17,567 nucleotides of DNA from Stephanodiscus triporus (Eukaryota; Bacillariophyta; Thalassiosirophyceae; Thalassiosirales; Thalassiosiraceae). The number at the start of each line of letters is the position of its first letter. Within the stretch, counting starts at the first letter, position 1. The stretch covers positions 1-17,567 of the forward strand of contig JALLAZ010000299.1 of the NCBI GenBank assembly GCA_036939755.1, given 5' to 3'. The translations under genes were made by a program, and so were the position numbers. Below, piece after piece: positions 8,666 to 17,148 of the stretch. Under the pieces are notes generated by a model, which did not search any database, was not told the origin of the DNA, and worked only from the letters and a program-made list of their open reading frames with translations.

Positions 8666-11600
8666 TCATGCCTTCCTTCGTTGGGTTCCAGCCTTACAGA
8701 TGCTGAGCTCGTTCCCATAGTTAAAGTGTTTCTCGCAGCACTCATCTCGTGTGGCATAGTTCTGTTCCCAGGCCTCGAACTTATCCGAAGTCTTGGACCC
8801 ACACAATTGGCCAGCAATCCACGTTGGGTAGTACCGTACCGTCACAGGAGGAGGACTGGCCACGACACCTGTCTCAGGACATCCACCAGCTCCTTTGGAA
8901 CAGCAGCCAGCGACGTTCCATGAGAAGTGCTGCCTGCAGCAATCATAAAGTTTCTCATACTTCACTTCAGTAGCCATGAATACAGCCTTCTGCTCACAGG
9001 TCTCCAAATTGCTGCCTCTGAAATATTGGAGGTTGAGGCCGCCAGTAATTGTGGCGGGCAGCACGAGATTCTGGGTCTCCAAAGAGGCTGAAACGCCGAT
9101 CACATTGAACAGCTCGGGAACGGGAGGGAGTCTCGTAGTCGCACGTTGACGGAGCGATGTTGTCAAACCTCCATCATTGATGTAATTGGTCAATTCCCCC
9201 TTGACTGCTTGGTAGTGCGCCCGGAGACATGCATCGTCCTTGCAAGTTTCATCCTCAACAGTGATGACTCCACATACGGAGATTGTGTTGTTGACAGCGA
9301 CAGAAAGATCAGGTACGGTCCCCGTCAACTCGTTGGTGAAGGTCTGTCCTGAGAGAGATCCTCCGCACACGGTGCTTCCTTGAACTTTGCTTAGAGAAAC
9401 ACTGCCAATCTTGGTAATGTTCGCATCTGTGTTGGTGGGGTCCAACGATGTCGAACTTGTAACATTGCCAGTTACACGTGTGGCGCCCTCGTTTATCGCA
9501 GCCCCGATGACCTTGGCAAAAATATCTGCGCTCTGGCAGTCTTGAGGATTCGGCAAACCCTTGATGTCAACGCAGAAATCAAATTTGAACGTGGCAGGGC
9601 TTCGTCCAACGCATCCATTGTAATCGNAAACCCTTGATGTCAACGCAGAAATCAAATTTGAACGTGGCAGGGCTTCGTCCAACGCATCCATTGTAATCGT
9701 ACCAAAACAAGTTCGCACAACATTCCTCGATGGTGTTGAATAGCGTGGTCTCCGTCCATGGGGATACTCCCGCGGTCTCCCAATCCTCGAAGTAGATCTT
9801 GCTGTCGCATTTATCTCCATTCTTGTAGAACTTATACTCTTCGTTGGCCATGCATTCGGTCATGCGCCACCTAATTGTTAAGAATGATAATGAGATGGAA
9901 GATTGGTGAGTGTTTACGGCGGGTCATAATTTAACAATTTGCATTTAATTTCAATACTGCCATCTACTCACCAAAAGTGCTGCCTACAACATGCCTCCTT
10001 GTTGGTGTAGAGATAGTTCACCTTCTGAATATCCAACCACGCTGGGTCATACCCATCATTGGTACAAACCTGTATGTCATTCGTCCAGTCGGGATAGTAT
10101 GGCCCAAAGTCCATCACTCCGGCGTCTATGTTGTTTTTCACTTCACCCGAAGTAACAGTAAACAAAGAGGTCCTGCCAGTTGAGGGCATGACATCGCTGT
10201 CAATGTCAGGACTAGCGCCATTGCCAGCATTTGGAATAGTGAACTTGTAGTCCTCGTCAGTCAGAATGAACTCAACCACATATGATCCTGGCTTGACTCC
10301 TGTGAACTGGTAAAATCCCGTTTTAGTCGATGTGGTTTCGTTGACCTTGTACCCCAGCGCGTCATAAAGATTGACAGTTATGGGTATGTCGTACGATGCT
10401 TCGTCACCTTCTTGGATTCCGTTGGGTGTATCGTCGAACCAGATTCGGTCACCAATGGTCGCAGGCAAATATAATCCGGCATCGAAGAATCCTAAGGACG
10501 ATGAACCACCCTCAAAAAATTTGGTTGTCGACTTCATAGTAATGAGGTCAAAGTTAGCCCTTGAGGTCATGTTGGCGGGTTTGGGACTTATCGCGAACAC
10601 CTTTCCTGAGGGGTCTGTGGGCGGTGTAATCTTGACATGGTAGTTGCCCGGTGGCATCTCTGCAAACTTCCACACACCATTGGCACCAGTGGTAGTAGTG
10701 GCAACCAAGTCTCCATCATAATCATGGAGTGTGATCGTGACGCTGGCAAGGCCGAGCTCATCGCCTTGTTTGAGACCATCCGCATTCAGATCATGCCATG
10801 TGGTACCATTAACTGTTACGGGGATGAACATTCCAGCATCAAATGAATAATAAGAATCACCACTCTTGAGGAACTTGACAGGCGTCATACCAGTGACCCT
10901 ATCAGCATCAGATGTGACATCCTCACGATCCACACTAACAAAGGAGCTCTTCGGTTGGACGGTAAAGATAAATCTCTCCGGGAGGATGAATTTTACAGAG
11001 TAATTGCCAGGTGACAAGTTCATAAAGCTGTAGAGGCCGTCAACATCCGTCTTGGTATCACCAACGACGACACCATTTTTGTCATACAGGCGCACAGTCA
11101 CGTTGACAATGCCTGGTTCGTCGCTCTGCTGTATACCATCACCATTCAAATCGTTCCAAACTTTATTTCCCGTGTTGGCAGGTTCATACATACCAACCAA
11201 TAGGGTTTTGTCATTCTTGCCAGTTGTAAGTGTGATGCATGGCGACTTATTCGAAAGTAGATCCACACTTGAAGAAACTTGATTCCCTCCCACGACGACC
11301 GGGCTGAACTTGAAGTCGGGATCCTTATCCACTGAAATGTAATATGTGCCAGGGTTAAGGCCGACGAATGAATAAGTACCATTGGAGTCCGTAAGGACAG
11401 TCGTGACAGGCGAATTAGTGGCACAGTCGTACAAAGTAACGAGAACATTTCGCAAGCCTTTCTCGTCGGGATCGAGAACGCCATCGCCATCGTCATCTTC
11501 AAACACTCTGACAGGACCAATGCTAGGCAACGACGTGATACCTGCGTTAATGTCACTGATGTCAACACCAGACACGACCGTCAACGGAGCACGGCCAGTG

Positions 11601-14296
11601 CTAGGATCAACATCGCTATCCTTGAGGTCGTTATTGCCGGCATTCTGGAGTGTGAATGATGAACCTGCGGTAGGTTGAGAGAATACAATCTCATACGCTC
11701 CTGGAGGGATATCAACCAACTTGAAATAACCATTGGCGGTCGTAGCCGTACTCTTGAAAGGTACAGTAGAGCCAACAGCATAGAGAGTGACTGTCATGGC
11801 ACCAGTGTAACCTGCTTCCCCCTGATCAAAGATACCATTGGCATTGACGTCATTCCAAACAGTACTCTCAATTGTCACAGGTGAGTAGAATCCTGCGTCA
11901 AATGAGCCCAAACCGGATTCACCACTGCGAAGGAGCTTCTCTTGAGTGGAATTGGTGATGGGGTTGAAGTCATTCCCCTTCGCAGTACCAGGGATTGAGA
12001 GGGGACTCAAAACAAAGTCGGGACTGGGAGGGACAATTTTCGCAATGTAACCACCTGGCATCAAGCTGACAGAGTAACCGCCAGTCGAATTGGAAAAAAC
12101 TGTGGTTGATTCACCAGTGAGGGTGTGGGTTGCAGTGATCTTGGCTCCAGGAAGTCCAGGCTCCCCAGAGTCTTGGATACCATTCGCATTCTTGTCGTCA
12201 AAGACGTTACCACCAACGATCACGGGTACGTACATGCCTGCATCAAAGGTGGTACTGTTTGCTCCAGCCTGCAATGCCTGAGCGGGAATGTACCCTTCCC
12301 TGGGCCCGGCGCCTGAAATGAGGACTATTGGGGAAGACACGGTGTCTAGTTGAGTAATGGCTGGACCACCCGGCGAAGAAACGACCTCGTAGACCGGAGA
12401 GAACTCATACTTGGGGGGCAACGTGAATTTCACCCCATACGTGCCAGGTGGGAGGCCAGTGAACATGTACCTACCCATGGCATCGGTGGTAGTTGTCGCC
12501 ACAGTTGCTCCGGCCGCATTCAAGAGCGTGACCAATATATTGGCCTTTCCTGGCTCGTCAGCATCTTGGAGACCATTTCCGTTCAAATCCTCCCATACCT
12601 TGTCACCAATGGTGACAGGGCAAAACATTCCCACACCCCAATCATCGTTGACGGAATTATAGGTGACATTTCCCAAAGGTGAGGTACCATTGGGATAAAT
12701 CTGATTACCACCAGGTACCACGGGTGAAAATGTGTGATTACACCCGTTCAATTGAGGTGAAACAGAGACGTAGCATGTGCTGGGCTGAAGTCGGTCAAAC
12801 TCATACATGCCATTGGCATCAGTCGTCACTGTCCGAATTATGATGAAAGCGCCGTTTGAATTTTTACACCACAGCGTGACATTAACACCCGGGATGGGTT
12901 TTTCTGTTGGGTCTTCCAAACCATCCCCGTCCTCGTCATACCATACCCTTTTGGGACCAACCTTACCTGCGGCAGAGGGCGCAGAGCTTGGTTCACTTGT
13001 GGGCTTCAACGTCGTCGGCATCAAAGTTGGTGTGGAGGTGGGCTTCGACGTCGTCGGCATCAAAGTTGGTGTGGAGGTGGGCTTCGACGTTGTCGGCATC
13101 GAAGTTGGTGTGGAAGTTGGCTTCGACGTTGTCGGCATCGAAGATGGTGTGGAAGTGGGCTTCGACGTCGTCGGCATCAAAGTTGGTGTGGACGTCGGCA
13201 TCAAAGTTGGTGTGGAAGTGGGCATCGACGTCGTCGGCGCGCTCGTGATTCTCACGCACGTGAAGCTCGACTTCTCCAACAACACCCACGAATCCAATAG
13301 CGGATCGCCCACGTCCGATATCACCAGCGTCATGTTGTTCCACCCCCCCCCATCGGTCACGGGCAGACCTCTTGCTGTCAATTGGTTGGTGAATCCATCA
13401 GCCTCGACCCTGGGGTAGACGACCTCTGAGTCGGGGGCGTCAGGCAACTCCACCTGCCATCCATTACCCGGATCGTTCCCGTTGAAGTACATCTTATTTG
13501 CGTTGTAATTGACATTGTTGATGGACACTATGTTGGAGGAGGTAGTCGTGGTGGGAATTTTCGCTATGTTCTGCTGGTTGAGATAGAAGCCGAACGCGTC
13601 GTTGAATGCCGAGTCGACGTACTCGTAGTACTCCTCGGACCCGAAGACGTATTTGAAAGACACCTCTGGGACGTAGGCGTCAGAGGTGCATCGGAATTTG
13701 AACGAGATTGCGCAACCGTCGAAAAAAGAGTTTGACCTGCCGCTTTGCAAGTTGACATCTTTCCTCAGGTCCGCCAAAAGGGGGTGGGTCGTCACCGAAG
13801 ATTCCGAGAACACTTTCGTCAGATCGTCCGCATCGTTCCAGTTGAAGCCGCGGGGGTCGCCGCTCGACAGGATGATGCCTTCATTCGGAACAAGGGGGGT
13901 GGTGGTCGGGATGTAGTTACCATTTGCGTCCGTTTCCAGTGCATAGTCGGGTCCAGGTCCCCTCTGCATGAGGTTGCCCAGGGTGTGTCCACCGGTGTAA
14001 AGCGCGCCGCAATCTCCAACGTTGCTGGTGGAAACGACATCCTTGAACTCGACGTCGCCGTTCGACGCGATCAGAGCCTGAACCAGCTGCTCTTTGGTAC
14101 GGTTAGTTGTGAATTGCATCAACTGTAGGTTAGGCGGCTGCGTGCCGACCGGAGCCACGGGTTTTCTCGTCACGGGTTTCGCGGTCGTTGGGGAGCGCGT
14201 TGGAAGGGGCGTTGGAACCTGCGCAGCGACATCCTGGAAGATTCCGGACGCCGCCATCAGGGCGGATAGGAGGTAGACGTGAGAGGTTATCATCAT
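8666..14296 (-). CDS. Large secreted mosaic protein: choice-of-anchor L domain, eight SdrD-B-like repeats, Cys-rich C-terminus
   Basis: Exons are 14296-9972 and 9870-8666. When one copy of the assembly duplication and the N (73 bases) are discounted, the frame is continuous for 1818 residues. The start at 14296 (MMITSHVYLL..) is chosen because it gives a signal peptide ending about AAQ26; upstream in-frame codons look like 5' UTR. Residues about 68-348 match the bacterial choice-of-anchor L domain: IILSSG, FKYVFGSEEYYEYVDSAFND, FGFYLN, NIAKIP, VSINNVN and a final DSWVLLEKSSF. Residues 354-440 are a PTS stalk. Residues 445-1396 hold eight SdrD-B-like repeats with acidic D.(N/D).(N/D)G loops that probably bind Ca2+. 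Four Cys modules (CC..HF.W type) lie at about 1400-1448, 1455-1505, 1701-1748 and 1763-1811. N-glycosylation sequons are many, and there is no C-terminal membrane helix or GPI signal. A role as a secreted matrix or adhesion protein is inferred. Confidence 0.85.
9555..9699. repeat. 72-bp exact duplication flanking a single N (probable assembly artefact)
   Basis: Bases 9555-9626 and 9628-9699 are identical 72-mers with one N (9627) between them. Each copy encodes the same stretch (DYNGCVGRSPATFKFDFCV..) but in different frames, because the insert of 73 bases shifts the reading phase. Ignoring 73 bases makes the gene continuous and brings the coding length to an exact multiple of three. This is what one expects when two contigs with overlapping ends are placed side by side rather than merged. 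Confidence 0.92.
9871..9971 (-). other. Intron of the mosaic secreted-protein gene
   Basis: A 101-nt phase-2 intron with donor GTGAGT (plus 9966-9971) and acceptor AATTAG. It splits the motif CCRQHFW-WRMTEC of the first Cys-rich module. The other three modules carry the same CC..(H/L)F.W layout, which supports the join. Confidence 0.9.
10109..12964 (-). repeat. Eight SdrD-B-like repeats, a duplicated block of four
   Basis: Repeat units (protein numbering) start at about 445, 559, 691, 806, 925, 1039, 1159 and 1279. Unit n resembles unit n+4 more than its neighbours. Units 1 and 5 share DGDG..DP.EK and FSPVV.GGNQ; units 2 and 6 share NKVW or DKVW, then ..DLNG.G.Q..DEPG and VKF.LP; units 3 and 7 share NFDLIT/DFNPIT, SLG and FDAG.Y.P; units 4 and 8 share NAGN..., DSDV.PSTGR and NAGI or DAGV. 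The first block is about 11537-12964 and the second about 10109-11524. Each unit has the beta-sandwich pattern of SdrD B domains, with a GXY(X)F strand and PG.Y turn near the middle. Confidence 0.85.
12977..13237 (-). repeat. Pro/Thr/Ser tandem repeat (39-bp units)
   Basis: A run of 13-residue units of the form STPTLMPTTSKPT (39 bp), five or so copies, preceded by shorter 8-residue STPTLMPT units. It links the choice-of-anchor L domain to the beta-sandwich repeats. It resembles mucin-like stalks, and its Thr and Ser are candidates for O-glycosylation. Read on the + strand the same array produces a long open frame of GVEVGFDVV-type units, which is a shadow. Confidence 0.9.
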
Positions 14297-14824
14297 TGTC
14301 GATAAAATCACTTGATCCTTGTCAGCTCGATGGTTCGATGAATAATATGCTAGAAACAATGAGGTGAAGCCAAGTGCTGCGGAGTGCGGAAAATCGGAGT
14401 CCTGTTCCGGGCAGGTTTGATCAATCACTTGAGAGGTTGAATGAAAAGATACGATACACGATCGAAAGGAGTGAATGAAGGACGCGGGCTTATTGCGCAC
14501 ACAAAATGACTTGAAAGTTGGAGATAGGAGGCCGGTTCGACCCTCTTTCACGGATTGATGATACGAATATGCCAAAACGACTGGAGTATCTAGGATATGA
14601 CTTGTAGTTCGCCTCTGTTCACGCATGACGTGATTGGTGGCCGGTGTGTGCATACACGGGGGGGTCTGTCTCCGCCCGTCTGCTGCACTGCAGGAAAAGA
14701 ACGAAAATAATGGATGAGCCCCCACCCCAAAAAGGCCGTTGTCAACTTCATAACTTAAATACGATCTTGTATCGTATTGTACAAATTGGTAAAGTGTAAG
14801 ATGTAACTATTATCTGAATGCTGA
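14297..14824. promoter_or_regulatory. 5' region of the mosaic secreted-protein gene
   Basis: This is 528 bp upstream of the chosen start codon. The coding frame stays open back to 14725, but its translation (Ser/His/Thr-rich, no domain) looks like untranslated leader rather than protein. An 8-bp inverted repeat AATACGAT-CTTGT-ATCGTATT lies at 14758-14778. I could not place a transcription start. Confidence 0.4.
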
Positions 14825-15374
14825 ATGCTGACAGCCACCACCGCCGACATCATAATCTATGCTGAGTCACTCCTCACCACACGCACGCCGCGGAATGAAG
14901 GTGTGAGCTTTTCGGTATTCTACCCCGACAAACACGAGGCCCTCCGGATCACCGGACACCTCAAGGAGGGGCAGATGATGCGGATGCTCGGTGCTGTCCT
15001 GGATGATGAAATGATGTCTGGCCCTGCCAGACTTGAAAAGAAATCGCGTGCGGTCGACCGACGCAATTCCTTTTTTGCTGTCAGATATGCCAATCTGGGT
15101 CGATCATAACGACACATCTATCACATCATAAAGCACCTGAGAAATGTGTACAAGCTGAAATGGCTCCGCACTCGCATTGTCTTCAGACGACACACAGATC
15201 AGTAGGAAAAAATTGCTTGGAGATCTCTGCCGAAAACTTATACGGGGCATCGTGGATGCTGACTTCGGTCAATGACCATGCAGCTGTCCTTGCAAATTTA
15301 AAGCCAACGGAGTTTGTGCCTACAGCAGCGGATCCAATCCTTTCTCAAATATTCCAGGGGTTATGTCTTCCTAA
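14825..15374 (+). pseudogene. Relic of a retroelement C-terminal region
   Basis: Frame 2 reads from about 14825 through YPDKHEALRITGHLKEG and SFFAVRYANLGRS to a TAA at 15107, then continues in the same frame as IIKHLRNVYKLKWLRTRI and VFRRHT. The frame then shifts at about 15195 to frame 3: SRKKLLGDLCRKLIRGIVD, an internal TGA at 15273, and PCSCPCKFKANGVCAY, ending in TAA at 15372. The order (K-L+WLR.R..YRRHT, L..D..RK...GIVD.DF, then C.C) is what I recall downstream of reverse transcriptase in diatom retroelements, just before a GIY-YIG-like segment. The two stops and a frameshift show that it is dead. The class assignment is from memory and moderate. Confidence 0.5.
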
Positions 15375-15708
15375 AATTGACGCCGCGCCACCCCACTCAC
15401 CCACCGGCCTCACCATCATGAGTACACCATCCAACATGTCCAACATGGCTTTGCCTGCCAAGATCCTCCCTACTATCATTCCCTACGGTTGATTCAATGC
15501 ATCCACCAAAACCCAGCAAGAAAACTCCTCCGCTCTTGCTCAACACCTCTTCGCCCAAGTGAAGAATCTCCAATTTGACACTAAAGCAGAGGTCGCCGAT
15601 TGGTGCCATACCAATATATTGGTCAAAATCCTTTGGCGCTCATCCACCCTGAGCCTCGTCAAAATGGTGGGGCAAAATCATGTCCATTATGCGCAACGGA
15701 GCGAATAA
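15375..15708 (+). pseudogene. Decayed frame with one in-frame stop
   Basis: Frame 1 is open from well upstream and reads SNMSNMALPAKILPTIIPYG, meets a TGA at 15490-15492, then continues as KTQQENSSALAQHLFAQVK and TKAEVADWCHTNI to TAA at 15706-15708. The stretch after the stop looks like a genuine helical protein. It follows the retroelement relic directly and may be another part of a mobile element or a host-gene fragment. The family is not recognised. Confidence 0.35.
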
Positions 15709-16589
15709 TCATAGGACAGAGCCTCACCGGCTCCCTCCGACGACAACACAAGAATTTGAATTTGAAGAGTGAATTGTGCGGCATAGTATGCACTTGCAAA
15801 ACAAGGTTCCTAGGGTTCACAAGATCCAACTAGGAAGGGGGGATCTGATGAGGGTGAGGAAAAGCCCAAAAAAAGAACTGTGAGGGGTTGAGCACGGAGG
15901 GTGGTATTTTTTGGGTGATGTCTATGCCATTTGATGGAGAATATTACGTTGGAGGAAAGCTAGGGGTTTCTTGGTCAAATTTTGCATAGGCCAACTCCCG
16001 GGAGAAAGCACATGTAAAACTTGCATCCAAGGAGACTAAACCTCTCTCGCCCGTTGCCAACAATCAACAAACTCTACTAGTTTTAGATATACTAACTACT
16101 CAATAAATCACTTTTTTAAGCCCAACCGAATCGAAATTTATATTTTATGGTTGCAAGGACTAAGTTTAATGTGTGAACTAGTCCTTGCAATCATAAAATA
16201 TGTCATGGCACCACTGGAAGTTGGCCCTGAATTTGCCTTCAATTAGAAGGTCAGATTAATGAGTGAATTTACTTAAGTAAACTTAAAATCTAAATTAAAA
16301 ATCCGCTTAAGAATTTTGAAACTAAAAATGAAATTCTGTTAAGTAAAGGTGTTTTTTCTTAAGTAAACCACAATCAACCAAATCTCAGCCAATAATGATC
16401 ACCAAACCATGCCCCAAGTGGGACTTCCTATTTTTAAGACCTGCCCAACAATAGTCTCAGTGGGAAGGAAGCAAAATTCTCAATTTTCAGGGACGTTATG
16501 GTAAAATCATGCCACATGTACAGTACGATATCGTACGCGACAACAACAGATTAAAAAGTTGAGTTCAGTCTCACAAGGTCTCTATGGTA
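15709..16589. other. AT-rich intergenic region
   Basis: About 880 bp without a credible gene. It is AT-rich from about 16060 onward and contains the long hairpin at 16140-16201 and two perfect palindromes: TTTACTTAAGTAAA at 16268-16281 and GTACGATATCGTAC at 16523-16536. TTAAGTAAA-type strings recur near 16275, 16340 and 16360. Confidence 0.5.
16140..16201. repeat. Long near-perfect inverted repeat (hairpin)
   Basis: The arms at 16140-16162 and 16179-16201 are 23 bp each and complementary except for one G.T pair. The inner edge extends by a few pairs if one A is bulged. The 16-base spacer is AGTTTAATGTGTGAAC. It could be a fold-back or MITE remnant, or a transcript hairpin; nothing distinguishes these here. 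Confidence 0.85.
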
Positions 16590-16770
16590 CAGTGATTTTG
16601 CGAGATGCGAGACAACCCATCTCGCAATGCATCGAGACAAGAAATCTTGCAAGTCTCTCACAATGCTGCGAGTCAAGAAATTTTGCGAGAATTCGTGCGA
16701 GAAATATCTCTCCATGACCTTGCTTCTTGCGAGACCAGTATTTCAAGCACCATCCCGAATAAGGGACAAC
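16590..16770. repeat. GCGAG-rich degenerate repeat cluster, possible transposon end
   Basis: The motif GCGAGA or its complement appears repeatedly. A 10-bp perfect hairpin lies at 16598-16607 with 16618-16627, and two degenerate copies of a roughly 36-bp unit begin at 16625 and 16661 (CGAGACAAGAAATCTTGC versus CGAGTCAAGAAATTTTGC). The left edge reads CAGTG at 16590. hAT elements often begin CA(G)TG and carry clustered subterminal transposase-binding repeats, and a hAT transposase tail lies 560 bp to the right, pointing this way. The element boundary is inferred. Confidence 0.5.
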
Positions 16771-17148
16771 TATGGTACCAAAATTGGTTCAAATGTATTC
16801 AATTTCACTCTGTTTTTTCTCGTGCATTTCTAATTTTTTCCTCAATTCCTGTTATGATATTCTATGATTTCCCATTAACCTGGGCAGTAGGGAGAGCGCA
16901 CTTTTTCGTAAACTTTAAGTCTAAAAATCATTCAATTGGAATGGTTTGATTTTTATAGTAATTGCTTGCTCCAGAAATAGCGACCAGTCATTTTTCATTT
17001 TATTTCTTAAGTACTTGCTGTCATAGTTATGTCTTCTATCATGCAATCTGGATGTATTCAAATTGAACATTTGAATGTTTTTGATTTCGATGTCTATTCA
17101 ACCTCAATTGATGCAATTTCAACCTTTTCGACCATTACAGAAAGGCAG
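16771..17148. other. AT-rich sequence between repeat cluster and hAT frame
   Basis: About 380 bp with no credible coding sequence. If the CAGTG at 16590 is the hAT terminus, this is the 3' untranslated part of that element. Confidence 0.4.

Noticed and set aside
9628..9820. Alternative N-terminus (MEINATARSTSRIG..) for the downstream exon
   Set aside because: This frame exists only because the 73-base assembly insert shifts the phase; the Cys-rich frame continues correctly when that is discounted.
12807..13418. 203-codon plus-strand frame with repeated GVEVGFDVVGI units
   Set aside because: It is the reverse-complement shadow of the PTS tandem repeat in the secreted-protein gene.
13253..14095. 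Bacterial contamination as the source of the choice-of-anchor L region
   Set aside because: The same exon continues through a spliced eukaryotic intron into diatom-type Cys modules, so the domain is part of a eukaryotic gene in this assembly.
14297..14725. N-terminal extension of 143 residues on the secreted protein
   Set aside because: The extension is open but its translation has no domain and would bury the evident signal peptide starting at 14296.
16605..16949. 114-codon plus-strand frame in the GCGAG cluster
   Set aside because: It spans repeat sequence and AT-rich DNA, has no domain similarity, and is best explained as chance.
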